Below are positions 11,428 through 22,800 of a DNA stretch of 64,000 nt, in pieces. The notes below the pieces were generated by a model. It had not been told where the DNA came from and did not search any database. It saw nothing but the letters and a program-made list of their open reading frames with translations. Position numbers and translations under genes: made by a program. How positions within the stretch are numbered: the stretch's first letter is position 1; every line of letters begins with the position of its first letter. The stretch is taken from positions 140,258 through 204,257 of the forward strand of contig NW_020852345.1 of assembly GCF_000972845.2 (NCBI RefSeq), written 5' to 3'. This DNA comes from Larimichthys crocea. Lineage: Eukaryota > Chordata > Actinopteri > Sciaenidae.

Positions 11428-12327
11428 ATGGCTTCTCTCTGCTCTCCTCCTCTCTCCTCTCCTGCTCTCTCCTGCCCTGTGTGCCACATGTTCAGTTACT
11501 CCTCGTCCTCCTTTAGTGATAACGGTACTTGTGATAAATGTAGTTTATTTGTAGCTCTGGGGGCAAGGGTCAGTGAGCTAGAGGCACGCTACCGCACCAC
11601 CGAACAGTCAGTAGCTCAGATAGTTAGCCAGTCCCCTGTAGCCGGTGCAGTACCGCCGCAGGTAGCTTCAGCTAGCCGTCCCCCGGTAGTTCCCGAGCAG
11701 CCGGGAGGCTGGGTGACTGTCCGAAGGAGGCATAGCCCCAAACTGAAACCCACGGTACACCACCAACCGCTCCACGTTTCTAACAGATTTTCCCTGCTCA
11801 GCGACACACCTGCTGAGAGGCCAACTCTGGTCATTGGCAGCTCCATAGTCAGAAACGTGAAGTTAGCGACACCGGGGGCCATAGTTAAATGCATCCCGGG
11901 GGCCAGAGCGGGCGACATCGAATCTTTTTTTAAACTGCTGGCTAAAGATAAAAGTAAATATAGTAAAATTGTTATTCACGTCGGCGGTAATGACACCCGG
12001 TTACGCCAATCGGAGGTCACTTAAATTAATGTTTCATCGGTGTGTGCATACACCAAAACGATGTCGGACTCCGTAGTTTTCTCTGGTCCCCTCCCCAATG
12101 TGACCAGTGATGACATGTGTAGCCGCATGTTGTCATTCCAACGCTGGCTGTCGAGGTGGTGTCCAGCGAACGATGTGGGTTTCATAGACAATTGGACACC
12201 TTTCTGGGGAAAACCTGGTCTGATTAGGAGAGACGGCATCCATCCCACTTTGGATGGAGCAGCTCTCATATCTAGAAATATGGCCAAGTTTATTAGTCGA
12301 CCAAAAACCGTGACAACCCAGAGTTGA
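11428..12327 (+). pseudogene. LINE ORF1 protein with SGNH esterase domain, one nonsense codon
   Basis: In CR1/L2 LINEs ORF1 is a nucleic-acid-associated protein, and some carry an esterase of the SGNH hydrolase fold whose role in transposition is unclear. Seen here: two Cys pairs (CPVC, CDKC) near the N-terminus, a heptad-like stretch [15 protein letters not shown], then esterase block I (VIGSSIVRN, with the nucleophile Ser), block III (HVGGNDTR) and block V ([11 protein letters not shown], with Asp and His). I chose the Met at 11,428 because it begins the conserved MASLCS; an in-frame Met also lies at 11,395. A TAA at 12,022-12,024 interrupts the frame. The minus-strand copy has AAA (Lys) at that position, so a single base change explains the stop. 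Length about 300 codons. Confidence 0.8.
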
Positions 12328-12509
12328 GACCAAGAAGCAGAGCTGCAGTCTTACACGCTTCTCTGCGCCTCCATTAGAGCAGCTGCCCACCCAGTCTTTT
12401 AGTATAGAGACTGTGTCTGTCCCCCGTCCACCTACGTTATTTAAAGATAAAACAAACAGAAGAGGAGTTCATCATAAAAACTTAAGTCAACATCAACAGT
12501 CCAAAATAA

Positions 12510-13135
12510 GAGCATTAAATGTGGACTCCTGAATATCAGGTCTTTGCCATCTAAAGCTGTCTTAATCAATGAATTAATATCTGATTATGATATTAATTTG
12601 TTCTGTCTCACTGAAACTGATGAATATGTTGGCCTAAATGAATCCACTCCTCCGAGCTGGTGGAGTTGGAGCCATATTTGACTCAAGTCTATTAAAAAAT
12701 CCTAAACCTAAACTAAATTATAATTCATTTCAAAGTCTTGTTCTCAGCCTCACTCACCCAACCTGGAAAACATCGCAGCCAATTTTATTTGTTACAGTAC
12801 ATCGAGCTCCAGGTCCTTATTCTGAATTTTTATCTGAATTTGCAGAATTTGCATCAGGCTTGAGCCTTAAAACAGATAAAGTAATTGATGTGATTTTAAC
12901 ATTCGTGTGGACAACCACAATGATATTCTTAGTACTGTGTTTATCTCTCTATTACACTCAGTTGGCTTCTGTCAGAGTGTAAATAAACCGACTCATTGTC
13001 TGAACCACACTCTTGATCTTTTTTTCTCATATGGCATTGAAATTGATAATCTATTTGTCTTTCCACAGAATCCTCTTCTGTCTGACCATTTTTTAATAAC
13101 CTTTGAGTTCATATTACTGGACTATAAGCCTTTGT
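12510..13135 (+). pseudogene. LINE ORF2 endonuclease domain, frameshifted
   Basis: This is the APE-type endonuclease that nicks target DNA for target-primed reverse transcription. Its motifs are spread over three frames: NIRSLPSK and CLTETD (the conserved acidic residue) at 12,520-12,620, then VHRAPGPYSEFLSEF near 12,795-12,840, then FNIRVDNHND near 12,895-12,925, then HTLDLFF near 13,000 and SDHFLIT near 13,080. The order and spacing match the family. At least two frameshifts separate them. Copies B and C show the same domain with different breaks. Confidence 0.75.
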
Positions 13136-13559
13136 GCCGAAACTCCTACAGCAGATGTTTATCTGATAGTGCTGTAGCCAAATTTAAAGAAGTGATTCCT
13201 TCAGCATTGAATTCAATGCCATGTCTCAATGCAGCAGAGGACTTGTCTGCTTCCTTTAGCCCCTCACAAATAAATCATCTTGTTGATAGTACCACAGGCT
13301 CAACGGACAACTCTAGACTCTATTGCACCTCTGAAAAAGAAGACAATTAAACAAAGGAGGAAGAGACGCGTAAATCTGAATGCAAATGGCGTGCCACTAA
13401 ACTGGAAAAATCTCGTCTAGTCTGGCAAGATAATCTCAAAACATACAGGAAGGCTCTCTGTAATGCCAGAGCAGCCTACTACTCTTCATTAATAGAGGAG
13501 AATAAGAACAACCCCAGATTTCTCTTCAGCACTGTAGCCAGGCTAACAGAGAATCACAG

Positions 13560-15290
13560 CTCTACTGAACCATCTATTCCTTTAGGTCTAAGTAGCAATG
13601 ACTTCATGAGCTTCTTTAATGATAAAATTATAACTATTAAAGACAAAATCCATCACCTCTTGCCCTCAACAGGCATTGATTTGGATTCTGATACAGCAAG
13701 TTTGGAAACAGCTGTAAAACCTGATATGTATTTAGACTCTTTTTCTCCCATCGACCTTCATCAAATAACTTTAATAATTTCTGCAGCTAAGCTGTCAACC
13801 TGTCTCTTAGACCCCATCCCAACCAGGCTGCTCAAGGATTTTTTCCCCTAGTTAGTCATTCTTTATTAGATATGATTAATCTGTCTTTATTATCAGGATA
13901 TGTACCACAGTCCTTTAAGGTAGCTGTAATTAAACTTCTTCTTAAAAAGCCCACGCTAGATCCAGAGGTCTTAGCCAACTACAGACCGATATCACACCTT
14001 CCCTTTCTGTCTAAGATACTTGAGAAAGCTGTAGCTAATCAGCTGTGTGACTTTCTCCATAACAATAGTCTATTTGAGGATTTTCAGTCAGGATTTAGAG
14101 TGCATCATAGCACAGAGACCGCATTAGTCAAAGTTACAAATGACCTCCTAATGGCATCAGACAAAGGACTCATCTCTGTACTCGTCCTGTTAGATCTTAG
14201 TGCTGCATTTGACACTACTTGTCCTGTTAGATCTTAGTGCCGCATTTGACACCATTGACCATCAAATTCTTTTACAGAGACTGGAACATCAAATTGGCAT
14301 CAAAGGAACCGCCCTAAGCTGATTTAAGTCATATTTCTTAGATCGATCTCATTTGTTCACGTCAATGATGAATCCTCCGTGCATTCAAAGTTTGTCATGG
14401 AGTCCCACAAGGTTCTGTATGTGGACCACTTGTTTAGTTAATTTTCAAAAAAAGTTTCATTGTGTATGCTGACGACACTCAATATATTTATCGATCAAGT
14501 GATAAAACCTATCAATTAATTAAAACTCCAAGCATGCCTTAATGATATAAAGTTGGATGACCTCACAATTTTCTGATGTTAAATTCAGACAAAACTGAAG
14601 TTCTTGTAATTGGACCGAAACACCTCATAAACTCTCTTTCTAGAGACTTAGTTACTTTAAATGGGATCACCCTGGCCTCCAGCTCCACTGTAAGAATCTT
14701 GGAGTTGTTTTTGATCAGGATTTGTCTTAACGTCCACATAAAACAAATTTCGAGGACGATTCTTCCACTTACGTAACATTCTAAAATCAGACGCATTGTC
14801 TCTCACAGCGGATGCAGGAAAACTAGTCGCATTTGTTACTTCAAGGCTGGACTATTGTAATTCTTTGTTATCAGGGCTCCAATAAGTCTCTTAGGACTTT
14901 GCAGTTATTCAGAATGCTGCTGCGCGTGTTCTGACAGGAACCAAGATCAGAGATCACATCTCTCCCATTTTAGCTTCCTTGCATTGGCTGCCTATTAAAT
15001 CTAGAATAGAATTTAAAATTCTTCTCTTACTTACAAAGCTTTCTGTCAGGACCATCATATCTAAAAGAGCTCATAGTACCTTACCACCCTCTAACACTGC
15101 ACTCTCAGGATGCTAAGTTCCTTGTGGTTCCTATATATTTCCAAAAGTAGATTGGGAGCCAGAGCTTTCAGCTATCGGCTCCTTTCTGTGGAACAAACTA
15201 CCTTTCTCGGTTCGGGAGGCAGACATGGTCAACACTTTTAGAATAGACTTAAGACTTTCCTTTTTGATAAAACCCTAGTTAGGGCTGGCT
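13560..15290 (+). pseudogene. LINE ORF2 reverse transcriptase domain, multiply broken
   Basis: This would be the RNA-dependent DNA polymerase of the element. Recognisable pieces in order: [13 protein letters not shown] near 13,800, [19 protein letters not shown] at 13,970-14,030, [15 protein letters not shown] near 14,085-14,130, [12 protein letters not shown] near 14,180-14,220, YADDT near 14,470 (in a different frame), LMLNSDKTEVLVIGPK near 14,575 and the thumb-like LDYCNSL region near 14,850. A stop separates the first two pieces. A 37-bp tandem duplication at 14,179-14,252 shifts the frame right after the first catalytic Asp motif. No intact polymerase can be made from this copy. Confidence 0.8.
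14179..14252 (+). repeat. 37-bp tandem duplication inside the LINE RT
   Basis: Two 37-base units differ at two positions (CTCG/CTTG and GCTGC/GCCGC). Copy C (37,296) and the minus-strand LINE (about 43,700) have one unit. 37 is not a multiple of three, so the duplication breaks the frame. The slight difference between units suggests two overlapping sequences joined end to end rather than polymerase slippage. Confidence 0.9.
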
Positions 15291-15715
15291 CAGGTCATCC
15301 CTTAGTTATGCGCCATAGGATTAGCCGCCGGGAGACTCTCCTTCCCTTCTCTCTCTCACTCTTTCTCTCCCTCTCTCTCTCCCCCTCTCCCTCTCTCTCC
15401 TTCTATCATCTGTTGACAGAAACATGTCTCATGATGCATGTTAAACTAAACTTCCCGGAGTTTCGCTCTGTCGCCAGCAGCTCGTGGACGTGGCTGCGTG
15501 TGACCGCATGACGTCCCACACATTTATTACTGTCATTTTGCTGCCATATCTGATACGTGGTCATTTCACATTGAATTCATTGCATTTTTTTTCATTCATT
15601 GTGATTCATGTCATTTTGTCAGTCTGACATCCATTGCACGTCTGTCCGTCCTGGGAGAGGGATCCCTCCTCTGTGGCTCTTCCTGAGGTTTCTTTCACCT
15701 TTTTTCCCTGTTAAA

Positions 15716-15852
15716 TAGGGATGTAACGATACATCGTGACACGATTAAAATCGGTACAAATGCGTGACGACTCGCATCGGTTGACAGAAAAAATGAATCG
15801 CGATTCTTGGCGAATGCGAGAGAAGTAGGATATGTTCTTTTTCGTCTTTTTT
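15716..15852. mobile_element. Left part of the 868-bp hAT-like element (copy A)
   Basis: It starts with TAGGGATGTAACGATAC, just as the complete element does at 38,879, and follows that copy until about 15,851. There the sequence switches, within a T-run, to the inverted segment B. The right end is missing, so the break here is secondary to the element's insertion. Confidence 0.85.
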
Positions 15853-18190
15853 TTGTCTTCTTTTTCAGAGGTGGCATAGAGTCTAGAGTTGTCCGTTGAG
15901 CCTGTGGTACTATCAACAAGATGATTTATTTGTGAGGGGCTAAAGGAAGCAGACAAGTCCTCTGCTGCATTGAGACATGGCATTGAATTCAATGCTGAAG
16001 GAATCACTTCTTTAAATTTGGCTACAGCACTATCGATAAACATCTGCTGTAGGAGTTTCGGCACAAAGGCTTATAGTCCAGTAATATGAACTCAAAGGTT
16101 ATTAAAAAATGGTCAGACAGAAGAGGATTCTGTGGAAAGACAAATAGATTATCAATTCAATGCCATATGAGAAAAAAAGATCAAGAGTGTGGTTCAGACA
16201 ATGAGTCGGTTTATTTACACTCTGACAGAAGCCAACTGAGTGTATAGAGAGGATAAACACAGTACTAAGAATATCATTGTGGTTGTCCACACGAATGTTA
16301 AAATCACATCAATTACTTTATCTGTTTTAAGGCTCAAGCCTGATGCAAATTCTGCAAATTCAGATAAAAATTCAGAATAAGGACCTGGAGCTCGATGTAC
16401 TGTAACAAATAAAATTGGCTGCGATGTTTTCCAGGTTGGGTGAGTGAGGCTGAGAACAAGACTTTGAAATGAATTATAATTAGTTTAGGTTTAGGATTTT
16501 TTAATAGACTTGAGTCAAATATGGCTCCAACTCCCCAGCTCGAGGAGTGGATTCATTTAGGCCAACATATTCATCAGTTTCAGTGAGACGAACAAATTAA
16601 TATCATAATCAGATATTAATTCATTGATAAGACAGCTTTAGATGGCAAAGACCTGATATTCAGGAGTCCACATTTAATGCTCTTATTTTGGACTGTTGAT
16701 GTTGACTTAAGTTTTTATGATGAACTCCTCTTCTGTTTGTTTTATCTTTAAATAACGTAGTGGACGGGGGGGACAGACACAGTCTCTATACTAAAAGACT
16801 GGGTGGGCAGCTGCTCTAATGGAGGCGCAGAGGCGTGTAAGACTGCAGCTCTGCTTCTTGGTCTCAACCTGGGTTGTCCACGGTTTTTGGTCGACTAATA
16901 AACTTGGCCATATTTCTAGATATGAGAGCTGCTCCATCCAAAGTGGGATGGATGCCGTCTCTCCTAATCAGACCAGGTTTTCCCCAGAAAGTGTCCAATT
17001 GTCTATGAAACCCACCATCGTTCGCTGGACACCACCTCGACAGCCAGCGTTGGAATGACAACATGCGGCTACACATGTCATCACTGGTCACATTGGGGGG
17101 GGACCAGAGAAAAACTACGGAGTCCGACATCGTTTTGGTTGTATGCACCACACCGATGAAAACATTAATTTAAGTGACCTCCGATTGGCGTAACCGTGTC
17201 GTGTCATACCGCCGACGTGAATAACAATTTACTATATTTACTTTTTATCTTTAGCCAGCAGTTTAAAAAAGATTCGATGTCGCCCGCTCTGGCCCCCGGG
17301 ATGCATTTTAACTATGGCCCCCCGGTGTGTCGCTAACTTCACGTTTCTGACTATGGAGCTGCCAATGGACCAGAGTTGGCCTCTCAGCAGGTGTGTCGCT
17401 GAGCAGGGAAAATCTGTTAGAAACGTGGAGCGGTTGTTGGTGTGTACCGTGGGTTTCAGTTTGGGGCTATGCTCCTTCGGACAGTCACCCAGCCTACCGG
17501 CTCTCTGCTCTGGCAATAACCGGGGGACGGCTACTGAAGCTACCTGGCGGCGGTACTGCACGGCTACAGGGACTGGCTAACTATCTGACTACGACTGTTG
17601 CGGTGGTGCGTAGCGTGCCTCTAGCTCACTGACCCTTGCCCCAGAGCTACAAATAAACTACATTTATCACAAGTACCGTTATCACTAAAGGAGGACGAGG
17701 AGTAACTGAACATGTGGCACACAGGGCAGGAGCGAGCGAGAGGAGAGAGGAGGAGAGCAGAGAGAAGCCATTGCTATCGCCTAGGTTAGTTAGTGTGGCT
17801 AACATAAACTGGTGTGAAACATCAGAGTTGTGGTTACTAGAGTTGAGAGACCTGTTCGTGCACAGAACAGAACAAGTCAAAGGATAGTGCAGAGATAAGT
17901 AGATAATCGCTGATGTGAGAAATATACCAAAATCTGTTTCGGTCAGGGGTGGGCAAACTTTTTGACTTGTGGGACACATGTTGGTTCTAAATTTGACAGG
18001 GGCTGGGCCAGGACCTCCTATTTTTTGGATGTGGATAAGTTCGGCGGGCCGCATTGAAAAGCCTAACGGGCCGCATGCGGCCCGGGCCGTAGTTTTGCCC
18101 TGTCTGGTTTAGGTGAACAGAGCAGAGAGCACCGTGGCAGCAACAACCGATAACCGGAAGTGACACAATACGTTACCGCAAAGAGGTCGT
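15853..18190 (-). mobile_element. CR1/L2 LINE, copy B (5' half only)
   Basis: On the minus strand this has the same order as copy A from the 5' UTR to just past the endonuclease. Esterase block V ([11 protein letters not shown]) is read at 17,151-16,864, and HTLDLFF with SDH-type endonuclease motifs near 16,200-16,100. The RT is absent because B starts at the A position 13,346. A MITE copy is at 17,944-18,106. More frameshifts than A. Confidence 0.8.
17944..18106. mobile_element. hAT-type MITE, copy B
   Basis: The left end reads CAGGGGTGGGCAAACTTT and the right end GTTTTGCCCTGTCTG. It is the inverted counterpart of 11,093-11,259 with several small indels. Confidence 0.8.
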
Positions 18191-21054
18191 CAAGATGCGC
18201 TCGTGTGTGTAGGCACTCCCTATAAACAAGAGAGGAGACAGAGGATCTTTTACTAGCTCCTACGTGCATCTAGATGCACACACAACTTGTATGAACATGT
18301 TTGGTCTTGCTGCGCATTTCTGTTGTTGGAGCAGGTTCACTTCAGAGTATCAGATCAAAATGTGTGTCCTAAGCCCAACCAATAGTACGACCGATATTGA
18401 ACAGTCCGGTCCAGGGGCTTGGATCTAGACCCTCATTATTGCAACATGTTTTTTTTTTCTCTTTGTGATTTTAGGAATTTTACAAATCACAACAAGGCAG
18501 GGCTAACAGATGATGGATGTACAATATCTCAGTTTTCAGTAGAGGGTTGTGTGTTCAATTCCCATTGCTTGTATGTTAGGTTGCATTTTCTCCATGCTCC
18601 ACAAAATCCAGGTGAGAAAATATAGGTAGAGAAATGGAAGTAACACTTCCGTATCCACTACAGTGGTTGGAGTGCCTTGAAGCATAGCACATAATAACAT
18701 GGCTTGAACTTTTCTGGCATGAAGGGTGCAGGCACAGAGAGTCAAGAAGTCACATGAGGGTCCATCCTCGAATACCATGAATATCCAATATTTAGGGAAT
18801 TCCAGCTCAAAACAGATGAACGTGCAGAGAATTATGATCCAGCTATGTAGTTCCCCTCAACTGTAAACCTTAGATCCCTTTTAGCTCATTGTTTTGTTTG
18901 TGCCCACAAACTCTTGTTTAACCTTGATTCCAGCAGGCAGCTGTGTTTCTGTGAAAAACCCATCAGTGATCAACCCATTTGCTCAGCAGCCAGCATGAAA
19001 TTGGATTTACATTCATGTTGCTTTGGTTATAATTGATAAATATTGTTGTTCTTGTTGTTCGTCCAGGCTGTTCTCGCTGCACCAACCGGATGTGAATAAA
19101 AATGATTGATTGATTTGATTGATTTTATTTATGAAGCACTCAGCATACCAAGCGATTAAGTTACAACAAATTTCCACCTATTGTTATATCAAGAGTTACA
19201 TAGTCTCAGGTGTTTTGTTTATTGTATTAAACATTATATTTTATCCATGTTTTCTTAACTTTATTCATTCTTAATTGATGTGGCGCTCCGAACACTGCTC
19301 AGACTTAACAGGGAGGTGGTTCTGCTATGAAGAGAAGCAGAAGCACAGCCACACCATACCTAAACTTACAGCAAGACGCAGCTTGTTCAACCTCCGCAAA
19401 CAGGAGAATCTCACTATGAAGTGGCGGTGACATGTTGGATTTTCTTTGGTGTCTGTCTTCCTTGTATTCGGACTTCTTACCGTCATTACCTTTAAGTCTA
19501 CTGGCCGCCCTCCCAACAACTGACTAGTGTGTACTGTAGATCATTACATCAGATTCAGGTGTTCCACTTTTAGTTTGTTAGTAAGTATGTGGACCTGGGA
19601 TGTTTGGAGCATACAGCCACATGCAAAGACAGATCCAGTACAATGACATTTAGTCACGTAGACGTTTATGTCTTCTCTCATGTAGGTAGAATAAAACAAA
19701 TACAATTTTTTAAATTTTAAATGATGTTATTAATCAATATGTTCTCTTTGTATTAACTGCATAAGTGGTCTTTGTTGTCAACAGGCATGATGGACATAAT
19801 GTCCAGGTGTGGGATCCAAATTACTCTGCTAGCTGTACAGCTGGAACACCATGCAGATGTCAGTCTGTCTGTCAGTCAGTCAGTCTCAGTGATGCTCCTG
19901 TAGAAACAATTTCTGTGGGGAGCTGGACCTGTTTTTTAGCCTCTGAGGAAGAAGAATCTTTGTTGGGCTCCATCAGGTGTGAGGTGTTGGAGCTCCATGT
20001 CAGCTGTTTTTATAAACCACTTTAGGTTATCCGTTGTCTCCACTGCTTGTCATGTATATGAAAGGGGAAGTGGACTCATTGCTTTGTTCTAGTGAAGCCA
20101 AAAATGATTATGAGTCTCATCTAGGGGCTTCCTGCTGTTGGATTGGATGTCTGTTCAAACTAAACATCCTGTGTTGACAAACCACAGCCCCCCATGCAAG
20201 AGTTACCAGAAGAGCACCTGTGCTAACGGTTATTAGTGGTAGGGCTTGGGCTCCTGAAGTGGGCCACTATTCATGTCAGCTCCGGGGATCTTGGGGCGTC
20301 AAGGGCACAAACGGGGCAAAGCGAAAGCGATCATCCCTGGGGGGCTGGGATTAGGGGTGTTGTGGTCCGTGGGGTGACGAAAAAAGAGGGTAGGTGCTGC
20401 ACGGACAGATAACAGCCTGGGGGTGCAGGTCAAGTGACACTGGATGCCAAAGGGGGAAATATGTGTAAAAGGCGAGCAAAGGGCCGGCAGGGCAGAGGTC
20501 CGCATCGCACTGGGGCTCAGGCATTTCGTCGGGCATCTGAGAGGGAATTGGGTGTGTGCTCGTCGGCCCCGGCCCGCTCCCATGGGGACGGAAGACCACC
20601 TAACCATTTCCATAACCCAGCCCTTTCCCCTGCTAGTCTGGATTAAAACCAATCTACTCCCGTGTGATGACCCATCATTTTTACCAATCCCCGGTTTCAG
20701 TCGCACATTAAGACCCAAAGACAAATGTTACTACCAAACCTCTAACCATACCCCCCTTTGTGGAGAATAACAAGTCCTGAACACTTTTTATTCATTCCAT
20801 GTGATGTGCTCTGTTTTCTACTCCCAATCCCTCATCAGCGAATGCCCTCGTGACCCACCCCCAAGTTTACAGCCTGTAATGGTGATAGATAAAATAATCT
20901 TTCATACTGACCTAAGTTCCTACAATTCAAAAATTTTTGACTGTCTTTTTCCTCTTTTCTTCGCACCTGTTGATGTTTGGTCACCAGCTGTAACAAAAAT
21001 TTTTAAGTAACCTTTTTATTGAAGTCATCTCTGATAAGAATGAAGCTTTTGATT

Positions 21055-22800
21055 TCAAGACCCCACATCCTCCTTTTTTCCCTCTCTCCCCCACCCTCTT
21101 GAGATTTTTTTTGATAATTGACCCCCTCCCCCCCTCTTTTTCCCCTTTTTTCTTTCCCCCCCCTTTTTTTTTTCCTCCCTTCTTCCCCCTTTTTTCTTCC
21201 CTTCCGAGAATAGTCGATCTGGAAGGATTCCCAGGACGCCAAAAAGGATCGTTAATAAAAATTCATTACTTGATATACTGAATCTCCCCCTCAACACAAA
21301 CTTTTTCCCCTTTTTCTTCCCCTCTCCCCCATAGCATGCCATTCTATGAACAATTTGAATTTCTTTTGTACATCCTTCACTCAGCCTCCCCCCCCATATC
21401 CAGTCAAATCCTTTTCCCCATCTTCACCATGTCCTACCATCCCAACGCTTTTTCTGATTAATCAATATTATACTCTATGCTGGTTCTTCTTTAAGTCAGG
21501 TTTAAAACTTTGATTTGCTCCCGTTGACAATGGTGTTTCGATTCCTTTTCTCTTTTTTTCTTCCCCTTCCCCCCTTTCTTTCCTTTTTTCCTCCTTCCCC
21601 CCCCCCTTTTTTTTTTCTTTTTCCCCTCTTCCCTTTTTTTCCCAAAATTGCTGATGCTTTGAGCTCTTACGCTTTTTGCCCCCCCACTCCGCTCCGTACT
21701 GTCTTTTTTCCCCTTTCGGGGGGGATTTGATCATGAATATCATGATAAAGCCTTTGCTCATCTTCCATGCCCCCAATCCCTGATCTTTTTTTCGTTTTTT
21801 TCGGTTTATTTTTATATCTGCTTATTTCTATTCACTTATTCTCGTGTGTATTCTACCCAAGATCGCCCTCTTTTTTTTGTTTTTTTGGTTTACTGTTTCC
21901 TGGTTCCGCTCCCCCCCCCCCCCCCCTCCCCCCTCCCCTTTTTTTTTGCCCCCGGATCCAGTGGCGGGCCGGGAAACTGCGTATTCACACGCGTTGTACC
22001 CGCCCCCCCCCTGCCCTTTCTTTTCTTTTTTTTCCCTTTCCCCCCCCCCCCGTCGTGCTGCCACCTCAATATTGCCGATTGCAGGCCGTCTTAAATAAAG
22101 CAAATAATTTCACGGCTAATGGGCTTTAATTTCAGGACCTTTACCCATACATCATCCATTCCCCGATTTTTTTTTCCCAAAGTTGTTGCTCATTTTCGCC
22201 CCCCTATGTGCCTCGTGGCCTGTTTGCTACTTTTTTTTTGTTTTTTTTTTTGTGCTTCCTCCTTTCTTTTCCTCCCCCCCCCCCCCCCCCCCCTTTTTGT
22301 GTGTGTTCCCCCGTGTGTGTTATTTGATAATGGCTGGAAATTACCCTCTTTTTTCCCCTGCCCGCAGCAGAATGACCCGCGCCCCCTCGTTTTATTGCAT
22401 TCCAAAGTTGTATCAAATCGCTCCAGCCCCACCCTCTGCATCCTTGACCCCCCACACTTTACCTGTGCTGCTCTTACGAGTTGTTATCTGTGGGTTGTCT
22501 TTAGGGACCAGCTGTCTTCGTCTCTGTTCTTTGGGATTCCCACCGGGGAGTTTCTTTTTGGAAATTCCACCCCCCTGGAACCAAATTCTTGGTATTACCA
22601 ATAAAACAAAAATAACAACCCAAAATATTCAAAACAAACTAAAAAACATAAAGATCTTAAGACCCCAACCAATACTGACCCCATATACACGACAGAAAAA
22701 TGTGATCCTCCCCCCCCCCGCTTATTGCCTAACCACACAACAGCACCCCCCCCAGACCCCCCAGGATTAAGGCTTCTACAAAAAATGTCTTCCATTGCCG
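21055..22800. repeat. Homopolymer-rich degraded tract in segment B
   Basis: Long C-runs and T-runs alternate over about 1.7 kb. The matching part of A (about 7.3-8.4 kb) is ordinary sequence with far shorter runs, and shared words such as AGCCCATTAGCCGTGAAATT are still found in both. Reading frames here give Pro/Phe-rich or Gly/Lys-rich peptides that are not genes. The mirror image lies at 29,390-31,134. Confidence 0.8.

Larger units (their letters stand above)
11003..15715 (+). mobile_element. CR1/L2-clade LINE, copy A (near full length, inactive)
   Basis: The order is: 5' UTR with a 167-bp hAT MITE, ORF1 with a coiled-coil-like N-terminus and SGNH esterase domain, ORF2 with apurinic-type endonuclease then reverse transcriptase, a CT-rich 3' UTR, and the start of the conserved 3' tail. 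The tail is interrupted at 15,716 by a hAT-like element. The 5' limit is an estimate from where copies A and D stop matching (GACGACC...CTTTGCGG). ORF2 is split over several frames, and both biological decay and assembly error may contribute. Confidence 0.8.
4911..15852 (+). repeat. Segment A: plus-strand copy of the A/B/C triplicated segment
   Basis: This segment recurs inverted as B (about 15,853-26,089, matching A from about 13,346 back to 4,911) and again in plus orientation as C (26,100-39,014). A is the cleanest copy, since homopolymers are short and the spacing of shared words is tighter. A has a (CA)n tract near 7.83 kb where C has G-runs. It stops inside a hAT-like element, where the sequence turns into B within a T-run at about 15,852. 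Confidence 0.85.

Noticed and set aside
20299..20724. Apparently conserved pairs of proteins on opposite strands at mirrored positions (for example 20,299-20,724 and 31,465-31,890)
   Set aside because: They are the same sequence read twice because of the perfect inverted repeat, so identity is not evidence of function.
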